64,000 bases of DNA from Planctomycetota bacterium (lineage in GTDB: Bacteria; Planctomycetota; UBA1135; UBA2386). The translations under genes were made by a program, and so were the position numbers. The notes below the pieces were generated by a model, which was given only the letters and a program-made list of their open reading frames with translations, was not told the DNA's origin and made no database searches. Below are positions 37,604 through 45,729 of this stretch, in pieces. Each line of letters opens with the position of its first letter. The stretch's first letter is position 1. The stretch is from assembly GCA_020849665.1 (NCBI GenBank), contig JADLFX010000050.1, positions 62,001-126,000 on the forward strand, in the 5' to 3' direction.

Positions 37604-37921
37604 TCAGGAGCGCACCGGCTCGCGCACCTTGCCATCCACGAGGACGACCGCGTCGTCGGTGACCTCGACATGGTTGCCGGCGATCACGCGCCCGTAGGGC
37701 ACACCATCCACCCAGAGCGAACCCTGCGTCCCACCCTCGCCGTCCATCTGGATCTCGACGCCCAGCTCGCCGCTCGTGGCACCGGGGACGGGACGGCGGT
37801 CGAGGGACATGTGGTAGGTGACATTGTTGACCCCGCTCTCGATGTAGCGCTGGGCACAGCCGCTCAGGACCAGTGTTGCGGCCAGGAGGGTAAGGAGGTT
37901 CAGAAGACTCTTGAGGTTCAT
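37604..37921 (-). CDS. Small lipoprotein
   Basis: A 105-residue protein with a lipoprotein signal (LLTLLAATLVLSGC; lipidated Cys at residue 20). The mature part is a compact beta-rich domain (GVEIQMDGEGGTQGSLWVDG). The start is fixed by an ATGA overlap with the upstream gene's stop; a longer in-frame start would bury the signal peptide. It is the last gene of a three-gene transcript with a PDZ protein and a 103-residue hypothetical. No function recognised. Confidence 0.75.
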   Translation of the reverse strand: MNLKSLLNLLTLLAATLVLSGCAQRYIESGVNNVTYHMSLDRRPVPGATSGELGVEIQMDGEGGTQGSLWVDGVPYGRVIAGNHVEVTDDAVVLVDGKVREPVRS

Positions 37922-38229
37922 GTTCTGGAACTCGTGGGCCTGGGCGGGGAGCGCCGCCAGGCGGACGGACCATCGTGCTCGTACCACCCCGCGCCGGGTG
38001 GGTCGATGTCTGCAAGTCTCGACTGGCTGGCCCCGGCACGCGTCGGCCCGAGCTTCGCCTCCACCAAGGCCAGAGCGGCCGCGGCGTCGGCGTACCAGTC
38101 CGGTCGGATCGCAGGCTGCGTCCCGGTGCGCATCTCGAGGACGAGGCTACGTCGGCGCAGGCCACGGATCACCTCCGCCCGCCGACCCGGCTCCATCGCA
38201 GCGCCTGCGCCGGCCTCCGCGCGTGCCAT
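37918..38229 (-). CDS. Hypothetical protein
   Basis: A 103-residue protein I do not recognise. It is rich in Arg/Ala and mostly helical (RRAEVIRGLRRRSLVLEM, WYADAAAALALVEAKL), with no signal peptide or membrane helix. Support comes from position: the ATG at 38229 lies 8 bases after the PDZ gene's stop, and its own stop overlaps the lipoprotein start as ATGA. Good third-position G/C fits a real gene. Confidence 0.55.
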   Translation of the reverse strand: MARAEAGAGAAMEPGRRAEVIRGLRRRSLVLEMRTGTQPAIRPDWYADAAAALALVEAKLGPTRAGASQSRLADIDPPGAGWYEHDGPSAWRRSPPRPTSSRT

Positions 38230-38237
38230 CGTCCTGG

Positions 38238-38765
38238 TCAGTCCCTGCGGGTCGCGGGAGCCGGCTGGAGGGCGGGCAGCGATGCGGGGGCGCCGCCGGG
38301 AAGGACGAACTCGACCTCGCGCGAGATCCACGGACTGCGCTGGCGGAGTGCGCGCGCGAGGCTGCGCTCCGCGCACGTGAGCACGATCCTCTGTCCGGGG
38401 ACCGCCTCCTTCAGCACGCGTTCGAGCTGCGCGACCTCACGCAACGGTACGTGGTCGACCTCCAGGACGATGGTGCCCCGGCGGAGGCCCGCGGCGTGCG
38501 CCAGCGAACCCGCGGTCACGCCGCGGATCGAGAAGCCGTAGGGCGTGGCGGTGCTCACGATCGATCGACGGAGCTTCGAGGTCAGGATCGAGAACCGGAG
38601 CCCGAGGACGTTCTGGACACCCGAACCCGCCGGAGCGGCCGCCAGGGGCCGGGTCGCGCTCGTCTGTGGCGCACTCCCCGCCGGCCGGGTCTCGGTCTGC
38701 CCGAACACCGGAGCCATCAGGCAGGCAACCAGGAGCCAACGCCCGCTCGTTCGTGGGTGCGTCAT
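38238..38765 (-). CDS. Exported PDZ-domain protein
   Basis: A 175-residue protein: a signal peptide (RWLLVACLMAPVFGQ), a Pro/Ala linker, then a PDZ-like domain (about 55-140) with YGFSIRGVTAGSLAHAAGL, RRGTIVLEVDHVPLREVAQ and PGQRIVLTCAER. No protease domain is attached, so it may be a stand-alone periplasmic peptide-binding unit. It is the first gene of the 38765-37604 transcript and divergent from the propeller gene at 38938, with a 172-base shared upstream region. Confidence 0.75.
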   Translation of the reverse strand: MTHPRTSGRWLLVACLMAPVFGQTETRPAGSAPQTSATRPLAAAPAGSGVQNVLGLRFSILTSKLRRSIVSTATPYGFSIRGVTAGSLAHAAGLRRGTIVLEVDHVPLREVAQLERVLKEAVPGQRIVLTCAERSLARALRQRSPWISREVEFVLPGGAPASLPALQPAPATRRD

Positions 38766-38937
38766 GGCCCAGGAATGTGGCCAATCGGGTTGGTTCTTTC
38801 GTTGCCAGCGCTGCAGCACACGGAGCCCCGCCCGGATGGGTGCTGGCCGCGCCCTGGATCGCCGTGGCTGGGCCCCATGCGACGCCCGCGAACGCCACCT
38901 TCCGTTACGGAGCGGGTGCGCGCGTCTAAGGGCGTGC

Positions 38938-40143
38938 ATGTCCCTGCGCCCTGCTCTCCTTGGTGCCGTGGTCTGCGCCGTCCTCGCGCCCCTCGCCCGG
39001 TCCCAGGACCATCCCTTCCATCTCGCGGTCGTCCCGAATCTCGATTCGGCCGACCTCAGCGTCCTGGACATGCGCGCCCATCGGGAGCTCGCACGCGTCC
39101 CGATCGGGACGCGCCCGCAGCTCGTGGCGATGGGACCGGACGGCCGCTACGCCTACGTGCAGTGGGGTCCGATCGGCGCCGGCGTGAACCTGAGCATGGT
39201 CGACCTGGCCACATGGTCGGTGGTCCGCACGACGACCCTGCCCGCCGGGTCCAGCATCTCGGAGCTGGAGATCTCTCCGGATGGCGGAACCTTGGCAGTG
39301 GGAGGGTCGAGGCGCGGGAGCCTCTTCCTCCTCGATCCACTCACGCTGCACTTGCGCAGGCAGCCATTGGACTTGTGCAGGGCGTGCGGCACGACCGTTC
39401 CGGTCCTCTCGGGCGCGACGGTCACGTTCTCCTCCGACAGCACGTACCTCTTCGCCGCGGTCCCGGGCGAGAACGCGCTCGTGACGCTGCGCCTGCCCTC
39501 CGGGGACGAGGTGGCGCGCACGCCGATCCTGGCGCCGGGCGACAGCAGCGCGTTCCTGGACATCCAGACGTTTCCTGGCCTCCCTGAGCTCACGTTCGCC
39601 GCGAAGTACGGCGTGCACGCGAACCTGACCCTCTGGCCCGGTCATCTGGAACTCGACGCGAGGGCCTCGGCCCCGATGGACGTCCTTCCCCTGCGCTTCG
39701 GTGGGGAACTGGTCCTCGCATACGGGAGCATCAACTACCCCTACACCGGCGCCAACCGCATGCGCCTGCGCCATCTGAACTCTGGCGCAACCCTGGATCT
39801 GCCCGGCCTGCCGTCCACGCGATGGCTGCGCTTCGACCCCACGCGCTTCGAACTCTGGGGCACCTGCGCCAGTTTCGACCCGGTCTGCGGCACCTACAAG
39901 ATCGACGTGTTCCACCTGCTGACCTTGCAGCGGACGACGATCACGGGCCTGGCCGACGTCCGCGCCGGGCTCCCCGCCTTCACCGCCGACTACCGCTACT
40001 ACTACCAGCCGATCCACTCCTGGAACGTGATCGAGGTGATCGACGCCGCGACCAAGCTCCGCCACACCGTGATCCCGGTCGGGGGCAACCCTCGCGGGGT
40101 GTTCCTGCAGGGCGACGCGCGCACCCGGCACGTGTACACCTGA
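38938..40143 (+). CDS. Secreted YncE-like beta-propeller protein
   Basis: A 401-residue protein with a signal peptide (LGAVVCAVLAPLARSQ). Blades of a 7-bladed-type propeller follow, with repeated segments such as LSVLDMRAHRELARVPIG, ISELEISPDGGTLAVGG, TFSSDSTYLFAAVPGENAL and VIDAATKLRHTVIPVGGNP. Such proteins bind ligands or surfaces; no catalytic motif is visible. A terminator-like hairpin follows at 40153-40187. Confidence 0.75.
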   Translation: MSLRPALLGAVVCAVLAPLARSQDHPFHLAVVPNLDSADLSVLDMRAHRELARVPIGTRPQLVAMGPDGRYAYVQWGPIGAGVNLSMVDLATWSVVRTTTLPAGSSISELEISPDGGTLAVGGSRRGSLFLLDPLTLHLRRQPLDLCRACGTTVPVLSGATVTFSSDSTYLFAAVPGENALVTLRLPSGDEVARTPILAPGDSSAFLDIQTFPGLPELTFAAKYGVHANLTLWPGHLELDARASAPMDVLPLRFGGELVLAYGSINYPYTGANRMRLRHLNSGATLDLPGLPSTRWLRFDPTRFELWGTCASFDPVCGTYKIDVFHLLTLQRTTITGLADVRAGLPAFTADYRYYYQPIHSWNVIEVIDAATKLRHTVIPVGGNPRGVFLQGDARTRHVYT

Positions 40144-40152
40144 CGCCCGCGC

Positions 40153-40187
40153 GAGCCGGGGCGCACCACGATGCCGCGCCCCGGTTC
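40153..40187. terminator. Bidirectional terminator-like hairpin between convergent genes
   Basis: CCGGGGCGC (40156-40164) and GCGCCCCGG (40176-40184) form a perfect 9-bp stem that extends to 12 bp with one G-U pair. The loop is 11 bases. It lies in the 54-base gap between convergent stops at 40143 and 40198. No long T-tract follows on either strand. Confidence 0.6.
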
Positions 40188-40197
40188 TGCGTCCCGC

Positions 40198-41403
40198 TCA
40201 TCGACTCGCCGCCCCCAGGACCGCACGCGCCAGCGTCTCGCCAGCCGCGTCGAGGAACGGATCGGCGAGTTCCTGGTAGGCGTAGCGGTCGTCGTTCACC
40301 ACCCCGTCCGGGTTCGTGTAGAGCACGATGGCCAGGAAGAACCCGGTGCCCGTGCGCTGGTCCTCGATGTAGGCATTCTCGATCGAGAACCCGTACGCGC
40401 GGCCGATCTTGTCGTACACGCGCAGATGCTCCGCGGGGACCACGCGGCGCACGCCGCGCAGCACGAACTTGCAGTGGTGGTCGGGGTGGGTCTCGGCGTC
40501 GTACTTCGGGTTGGCGGACTCGCGCGGCACTTCTCCCATGGCCTGCACGAGGAACGCCCGCTGCGCGACCGTGAGCCCGGCGAAGCCCACCCTGCCCGTG
40601 TCGATCTCGGGCCGCACGACCTCCACCAGCACGTCCTGCAGGTCGCGCAGCAGGATCGCGTTCTTCTCCGCGAAGGACATCGGCGCGTCGATCCGCTTGC
40701 CGTCCGCGAGGTGGGCCGTGCCCACTTCGAGCCCGTGCCAGAGGTCGTTCGCCAGTCGGACTCCGGCGTCGCGGCCGGGCAGGGTCGTCGTGGCCGCGCC
40801 ATCGCGCAGCACGACCGGGCGCGTCACGCGGTTCTCCGCCGGAGTCCGCGATTCCGCGAGGCGATGCCAGAGCCGGACCGAGGCGAACCCCGCCTCCCAC
40901 ATCGCACGGTTCACGCCGTCCTGTCCCGCGATCTCCAGGCAATGGTTGTAGGCCGCGTTGTCGCTGACCAGGAAGAGCTTGCGCAGCGCGTGGGCGACGG
41001 TCAGCGAACCCCCCGCGACGTTGCTGGCATCGCCGTCGATCCGCGCGTCGCCCGCGAAGCGGGGCTCGATCGCCAGCACGCTGGCGAGGCCATGCGCGGT
41101 GCCGTGCGCGCGGTTGTGTGCGTTCAACGCCTGCAACGCGGCTACCGCCCCGCAGAGCTTGATCGCGCTCGCCGGATAGAAGTACTGCCGCGCATCGCCG
41201 AGCGCGCTGCGCCGCAGCCCCAGACCGCCGCCGGTTCGGGGGACGGGTTCGGCCAGGAGGATCTGCAGGCGGTGCGCGCCGGCCTCGGCCAGCACCCTGG
41301 CACACGCGGGTTCCCGGCCCAGCAGCGCCGCCAGGTCGCGTGGCTGGGGCTCCTCTGGCGGCGACTGGGGCGACAGGCAGAGGGTCAGGCAGAGCGCGAG
41401 CAT
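40198..41403 (-). CDS. Exported class-A beta-lactamase-like serine hydrolase
   Basis: A 401-residue protein with an N-terminal hydrophobic signal (MLALCLTLCL). It has the serine active-site motif S79-A-I-K82 (FYPASAIKL) and the second motif S147-D-N149 (LVSDNAAYN), as in class A beta-lactamases and DD-peptidases. A later YDKIGRAYGFSIE may stand for the K-T/S-G strand. It is longer than typical beta-lactamases (about 290), with insertions in the C-terminal half. It could be a peptidase or esterase of the periplasm rather than a resistance enzyme. Confidence 0.8.
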   Translation of the reverse strand: MLALCLTLCLSPQSPPEEPQPRDLAALLGREPACARVLAEAGAHRLQILLAEPVPRTGGGLGLRRSALGDARQYFYPASAIKLCGAVAALQALNAHNRAHGTAHGLASVLAIEPRFAGDARIDGDASNVAGGSLTVAHALRKLFLVSDNAAYNHCLEIAGQDGVNRAMWEAGFASVRLWHRLAESRTPAENRVTRPVVLRDGAATTTLPGRDAGVRLANDLWHGLEVGTAHLADGKRIDAPMSFAEKNAILLRDLQDVLVEVVRPEIDTGRVGFAGLTVAQRAFLVQAMGEVPRESANPKYDAETHPDHHCKFVLRGVRRVVPAEHLRVYDKIGRAYGFSIENAYIEDQRTGTGFFLAIVLYTNPDGVVNDDRYAYQELADPFLDAAGETLARAVLGAASR

Positions 41404-41753
41404 GCGCGGAGGCTACTCAGGCCTCCGGCGACAGGCGATCCGCGGGCGGATCCGGCCCCACCGCGTGCGATGCCCGGCCTCGCGCTGCAGGGTCGCAGGC
41501 GACGTGCCGTTACGCGCGCGAGCTTCCAGCCGTGGCCGACCGATGTCCTCGACGCAGATGCGACCGGCTGCGGCTCATGCTCGTAGTTGGGACCGCCGCG
41601 GTAGACCCAGCCGCCCGCTCCGCGCAGCATGCCCAGGATCGCGAGCAGCAGGCGCGGGATCCACGAGCGCGCGCAGGCCCTCCCGGCGCCGGGATCGGAA
41701 GCCCGGACCGCTGGCACGGCACCCGTGTGCCCGTCGCGCACCGGGTCCCTCAC
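41385..41753 (-). CDS. Possible small protein coupled to the metallo/papain gene
   Basis: A 122-codon frame starts with GTG at 41753, overlapping the upstream stop as GTGA, and ends 19 bases inside the beta-lactamase-like gene. The first 60 codons have strong third-position G/C and include a possible membrane helix (WIPRLLLAILGMLRGAGGW) followed by YRGGPNYEHEPQP. Codon use is weaker towards the end, so the gene may be truncated or not real. No family recognised. It otherwise fills the 346-base gap 41404-41749. Confidence 0.35.
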   Translation of the reverse strand: MRDPVRDGHTGAVPAVRASDPGAGRACARSWIPRLLLAILGMLRGAGGWVYRGGPNYEHEPQPVASASRTSVGHGWKLARVTARRLRPCSARPGIARGGAGSARGSPVAGGLSSLRACSRSA

Positions 41754-43465
41754 GGTCCCGACTGCTCCACCCAGAACACGTCCCCGACCCGCTTCTGCAC
41801 GAACTCGAAGTCGACCTCGCGGTCGCTCCCGGTTGCCGAATCGCGGACCAGCAACACACCGCCGCCAGGCAGGGACGCGTCGTCGCGGTAGCCGACGGCG
41901 AGCGTGCTGTGCGCGGAGCCGAGGCACACCGGCCAGCCGCGCTGCAGCGTCGTGCGGATCGCGTCGAGGTGTTCGGAACGAAGCCCGGCCTGCGGCGTCC
42001 ACGGCTGGATCCAGTGCGCATGCGCGCGCCGCGTGCGCAGTGCGGCGGCCTCGGCGACGGCCGCGGGGCCCGGCGTGGACCCGGGATCGAAGTCGCGCGC
42101 GTACGGCCACGCCGCCTCGCGGCACGCGCCGTGCTTCTCGTATCCGGCGACCACGTCGGCGAAGAACGAGCCGTCGTCCACGCGCCCCACCGCTTCGTTG
42201 GCGGCCCAGTTGAGGAACTCCACGCTGAGCACGACGCCGCGCTGGGCGGCCCGCGAGAGCGCGAACTCGTAGGCGCCCGCCGCGGTGAACACCGAGCACG
42301 TGCCGCGCGTGCCTTGCTTGCGGATCGGCAGGCCGAGCCGCCTCAGCTCCGGCCGCAGGTCGACGCTGGCCCCGGGGCCCGGCTGCAGCTGATCGCGCGC
42401 GAACACGACCTTCGTGCCGTCACGATCCACGACCTCGCCGCCCTGGCTCGTGAACGTGAATTCCACCGCCCCGCAGAACAGGCTGCGGATCGCAGTCGCT
42501 GGCGCGGCCTCGCGCACGTCGATCACGCGCAACGCTCCGTCGACGCCGACCGCCGCGAGCAGCGCGCCATCGGCCGAGAACGCGAGTCGGCGCGCCGGCG
42601 CAGGCAGGTCCCAGACGCGCGGCCGCGCAGGAGCGTGTGCCGGTCCCGACGCCCCGGACTCGCTCCCGCGCGCGGCCACCTCGATGCGCAGGTGGGTCGC
42701 GGTTGCATCGCGCGTGCCGTCCGCCGTGCGAGCCACCACCGGCCCCGGTTCACGCCACGAACCGCGGGCAAACTCGACCGGCCGCGGCAGCGCGCCGGCC
42801 AGGGCCTGCCACATCGCTTCCCGGCCGTGCTCGTGCTCGAGGTTCTGGAGGTACCTGTGGCCGCGCACGTGGACCAGCTGTGCGGGGCCGCGGTACCGCT
42901 CGAGCGCCTCGCGCACGGCCGCGTCCCCGCCCAGCTCGTGGGCGACGCGGAGTTCCGCCATGACCGCAAATCCCTCGCTCAGCGCCTTCCGGTACAGCCT
43001 GGCTGTCGCGTCCGGCTCTGCCCGATGGCGGGCGCCGAATTGGAAGTGCTGCTCGCCGAGCGCATGCGCGAGTTCGTGCGCGAGCGCGCATCGCGCGAAG
43101 GTCCGCTTCGACTCGCCCAGGAGGTGGAACGCGACGTACTCGCCGATCCACACCTCCCGTTCGGGTACCAGGAAGACCCCGTACAGCAGGACCCCGGCCC
43201 GGTACTGGTCCCGCTCCCCGGGCAGCTCCCGCGCCACCATGCGTCGCCACTCGTCGATGTCCGGGAACCGCACCTTGGGCGGCTCGCGGAAGCAGAGCCC
43301 CAGCGCGCGCTCCACTCGCGGCACCAGCCCGTCGACCTCGGCCTGCAGGCGCGCGGTGTCCTTCCAGGGCCTGGATCCAGGCTCCTGGGCCTGCGCAGCG
43401 AACGTCAATGCGAGCACGAACGCGGCGGCGAGGCGCGTCGAACGACGGCAGGAGTGTCCACCCAT
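41750..43465 (-). CDS. Exported protein with HExxH metallopeptidase-like and papain-like domains
   Basis: A 571-residue protein with a signal peptide to about residue 26. The N-terminal domain holds H130-E131-L-A-H134 (CALAHELAHALGEQHF) and a downstream E164 in LSEGFAVM, the gluzincin-type zinc triad. Residues about 290-320 resemble one WD40-like blade. The C-terminal domain (about 370-571) looks like a papain-family (C1) peptidase: oxyanion Q384 and nucleophile C390 in RKQGTRGTCSVF, and H519 in AHSTLAVGY. Asp542 replaces the usual Asn (RDSATG). Two different peptidase centres in one secreted chain are unusual. Neither activity is proven. Confidence 0.8.
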   Translation of the reverse strand: MGGHSCRRSTRLAAAFVLALTFAAQAQEPGSRPWKDTARLQAEVDGLVPRVERALGLCFREPPKVRFPDIDEWRRMVARELPGERDQYRAGVLLYGVFLVPEREVWIGEYVAFHLLGESKRTFARCALAHELAHALGEQHFQFGARHRAEPDATARLYRKALSEGFAVMAELRVAHELGGDAAVREALERYRGPAQLVHVRGHRYLQNLEHEHGREAMWQALAGALPRPVEFARGSWREPGPVVARTADGTRDATATHLRIEVAARGSESGASGPAHAPARPRVWDLPAPARRLAFSADGALLAAVGVDGALRVIDVREAAPATAIRSLFCGAVEFTFTSQGGEVVDRDGTKVVFARDQLQPGPGASVDLRPELRRLGLPIRKQGTRGTCSVFTAAGAYEFALSRAAQRGVVLSVEFLNWAANEAVGRVDDGSFFADVVAGYEKHGACREAAWPYARDFDPGSTPGPAAVAEAAALRTRRAHAHWIQPWTPQAGLRSEHLDAIRTTLQRGWPVCLGSAHSTLAVGYRDDASLPGGGVLLVRDSATGSDREVDFEFVQKRVGDVFWVEQSGP

Positions 43466-43839
43466 ACGAGTGCGGTCCAAGGGCTGCGGCAGGGAGCCCC
43501 CGGAAGGCGCCCGCCATGGTCGCGACGGCCCCCCCGCCGTCAAGCATGCCTGCAGAAGCATGCCTGCAGACTCGGTGCACGGCAGAGCCACTCCCCCGCC
43601 CGCACGGCGCAATCACGCGATCCCAGACACCGTCGCCGCCGACATGCGCAGCCTTGCCCGCGTCCCCTGCGCAACCTCGGAACCGCAGGCCCCAGGAAGC
43701 CGGGATCCGGGCGCCATGCCCGCTTCCTCTCCCTGACGCATGGTGTCGATCCCGAATCCGGCACGCCGGGACTTCCCCGCCGCGAGCCGCGCGCGCGCAC
43801 GGCCGGACACCGCCCGAGTCGCGTACGATCCTCATCACC
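43466..43839. other. Divergent intergenic region
   Basis: These 374 bases separate the start of the metallo/papain gene and the hemerythrin gene. No coding-like frame was seen. It holds the 14-bp tandem repeat at 43543-43570 and must contain both promoters, which I could not assign. Confidence 0.5.
43543..43570. repeat. Two perfect 14-bp tandem repeats
   Basis: AGCATGCCTGCAGA occurs at 43543-43556 and again at 43557-43570. Each unit contains two 6-base palindromes, GCATGC and CTGCAG. It lies in the divergent region between two genes, so it may be a regulator site or simple slippage. Confidence 0.8.
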
Positions 43840-44409
43840 ATGAGCACGAGCCACAGGATCGACCCGATGCAGATCCTGGTCGACGAGCACCGCGTGATCG
43901 AGCGCGTCCTGACCGCGCTCGCCACTTGGGGTGAGGCCGTACGACGCGGAGGACCCGTGGATCCCGAGCGACTGGCTGCCTTCGTCGACTTCCTGCGCGG
44001 CTACGCCGACGCCATCCACCACGGCAAGGAGGAGAAGCTGGTGTTCCGCGCCCTGCTGCAGCACGGCGCCCCGCCCGCGATCGCGGCGCAACTCGCCGCC
44101 ATCCAGCGCGACCACGAGTCGGCGCGCCTCCTGATCGGGGACCTCTCGGCCGCGGCGAAGCACGCCGGCGCATGGTCACCGACCGAACGCGACGCACTCG
44201 CCCGCACGGCACAGAGCTACGTGTCGCTCCTGCGTCGCCACATCCGCGACGAGGACACCGTCGTGTTTCCGGCCACCTGGACGGCCATGCCGGAATCCCT
44301 CCGCCAGCCCGTGGCCGATGCCTGCGCCACCTTCGACGCCGCCCATGCCGCCCAGGCAGCCCAGCTGCGCGACCTCGCCGACACCCTCGCCCGCGCCTAC
44401 GAGGGATAG
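43840..44409 (+). CDS. Hemerythrin HHE-domain protein
   Basis: A 189-residue four-helix protein with the expected His/Glu ligand spacing: LVDEHRVIERVL in helix 1, YADAIHHGKEEKLVF in helix 2, IQRDHESAR in helix 3 and LLRRHIRDEDTVVFP in helix 4. These could bind a di-iron centre that senses or stores O2 or NO, or protects Fe-S clusters. The ATG at 43840 places helix 1 near the N-terminus. It is a single-gene unit followed by a C-rich tract. Confidence 0.87.
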   Translation: MSTSHRIDPMQILVDEHRVIERVLTALATWGEAVRRGGPVDPERLAAFVDFLRGYADAIHHGKEEKLVFRALLQHGAPPAIAAQLAAIQRDHESARLLIGDLSAAAKHAGAWSPTERDALARTAQSYVSLLRRHIRDEDTVVFPATWTAMPESLRQPVADACATFDAAHAAQAAQLRDLADTLARAYEG

Positions 44410-44488
44410 ACCGATCGCCCCTCCCACCAGCCCCCCGCCCCCGCTCCCCAAAACCCGCCACCGATCCGATTCCCTCCCCACGCCCCTC

Positions 44489-44573
44489 GAAGGTCCCCCC
44501 GTTCCGTGTCCTAGCCGCCTCCTTCGCCATGCCCGTGGAGGTTCCCCCACGTTCCGTGTCCTAGCCGCCTCCT
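44489..44573. repeat. Direct repeat, two copies 50 bp apart, in a C-rich tract
   Basis: GTTCCGTGTCCTAGCCGCCT occurs at 44501-44520 and 44551-44570, followed by CCT in both. The flanks (GAAGGTCCCCCC and GAGGTTCCCCCA) are also similar, so the unit is about 35 bases. It sits in a pyrimidine-rich stretch (44410-44632) without a gene, between hemerythrin and the tmRNA terminator. Confidence 0.75.
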
Positions 44574-44632
44574 CCCCCCCTACCCCCCTTCCCCACCTGG
44601 CCGTCCCCCCCGCGTTGTTGGTTCCGGGGGAG

Positions 44633-44660
44633 CCCGAGGGGGCCGTTAGGCCCCCTCGGG
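44633..44660 (-). terminator. Strong hairpin just beyond the tmRNA 3' end
   Basis: CCCGAGGGGGCC (44633-44644) and GGCCCCCTCGGG (44649-44660) form a perfect 12-bp stem with the loop GTTA. It starts 5 bases past the tmRNA CCA on the minus strand, so it is probably the ssrA terminator. A T-tract is absent. Confidence 0.7.
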
Positions 44661-44665
44661 AGGTA

Positions 44666-45017
44666 TGGTGGAGGCGGCGGGAATCGAACCCGCGTCCCGA
44701 GATGCCCCGGCGGAAGCCTCTACGTGCATAGGCCGTGGATTGGTGTCGACCTCGCGGCTCCCACGGCCAGGATCCGCGCGATCCAGCTCGATCTGGATCT
44801 CACCCGCGCCGTGACGAGCAACCGGCGCAGACCAGTCCGGTGTGTAGCGCCGCCGGCTCCCCCGGACGAAGAGCCTGCGACGTGGCTACGCTATCTCAGG
44901 CAGCCAGAGCGAAGTGCTGATTGGCACTTACAAACGTTCCGGGTGTTTTACGAGGCCTCCCGGACCTCGGCACGCCACTCCCGTCGTGACAGCATCCGGT
45001 CGATGCCGATCGCCCCC
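44666..45017 (-). ncRNA. ssrA: Transfer-messenger RNA (tmRNA), tag ANQHFALAA
   Basis: This 352-base gene is read on the minus strand. Its 5' acceptor strand GGGGGCG (45017-45011) pairs with CGCCTCC before the discriminator A and encoded CCA at 44666. The T arm GCGGG-TTCGATT-CCCGC is intact. The tag frame (44925-44896) starts with the resume codon GCC and reads ANQHFALAA then TGA, ending in the conserved ALAA degradation signal. tmRNA rescues stalled ribosomes and marks the unfinished protein for proteolysis. smpB lies 55 bases upstream on the same strand, so the two may share a transcript. I set the ends from the acceptor pairing. Confidence 0.93.
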
Positions 45018-45072
45018 GGGAAGGGACGCGTCACTTATCGGCCAGAGCGCCGCCGCGCGCAAGCCCCGCGGC

Positions 45073-45552
45073 TCACCGCACCTCGTCCATCTCGCGGCGA
45101 TGCTCGCGCCTGCGCAGGGTCTCGCGCTTGTCGTGGGTCTTCTTGCCGCGGCAGAGGGCGAGGCGCACCTTCGCGTAGCCGCGCGCCGAAAAGAACACCT
45201 CGAGCGGGATCAGCGTGAGGCCCTTCTGGCCGAGCGCGGCTTCGATCCTGCGGATCTCGCGGCGGTGCAGGAGCAGCTTGCGCGGGCGCGTGGGCTCGTG
45301 GTTCGCGCGGTTGCCGTGCGTGTACTCCTCGATGTGGGCATCGACGAGGAAGAGCTCGCCGCCCTGCACCTTGGCGTACGCCTCCTCGATGCTCACGCGA
45401 CCCTGGCGGAGGGTCTTCACCTCGGTGCCGCGCAGGGCCAGCCCCGCCTCGAAGGTCTCCAGCACCTCGTACTCGAACCGCGCCTTCCGGTTCTGCGCCA
45501 CGGAGCGGGTGCGCACCTCGGCGTCGGCGGCTCTGCCCTTGGGTGCGGCCAT
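45073..45552 (-). CDS. smpB: SsrA-binding protein SmpB
   Basis: A 159-residue protein covering the whole SmpB family: NRKARFEYEVLETFEAGLAL, GTEVKTLRQGRVSIEEAYA, the His-rich loop YTHGNRANHEPTRPRKLLLH, and the basic C-terminal tail (RGKKTHDKRETLRRRE) that enters the mRNA channel. It binds the tRNA-like part of tmRNA and brings it to stalled ribosomes. The gene lies directly upstream of ssrA on the same strand, a conserved pairing. Confidence 0.96.
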   Translation of the reverse strand: MAAPKGRAADAEVRTRSVAQNRKARFEYEVLETFEAGLALRGTEVKTLRQGRVSIEEAYAKVQGGELFLVDAHIEEYTHGNRANHEPTRPRKLLLHRREIRRIEAALGQKGLTLIPLEVFFSARGYAKVRLALCRGKKTHDKRETLRRREHRREMDEVR

Positions 45553-45638
45553 GGCCGAGAGTCTGGGCGGGGCCGCGGCGCGTGTCCACCCGACCCTTGC
45601 AAACGAGGACCCCGTGGCTACCCTTCGCCGCCCTGCTT

Positions 45639-45729
45639 GCCCAGGTGGCGAAATTGGCAGACGCGCTAGGTTCAGGTCCTAGTGGGGTATCCACTCCCCT
45701 TGGAGGTTCAAGTCCTCTCCTGGGCACCA
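45639..45729 (+). tRNA. tRNA-Leu, anticodon CAG
   Basis: A 91-base class II tRNA with a long variable arm (GTGGGGTATCCACTCCCCTTG region). The acceptor stem GCCCAGG pairs with CCTGGGC, discriminator A, and CCA is encoded. The anticodon stem CTAGG/CCTAG encloses the loop TTCAGGT, giving anticodon CAG, which reads CTG, a major Leu codon in this GC-rich genome. The D arm is TGGCGAAATTGGCAGACGC. Confidence 0.95.
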
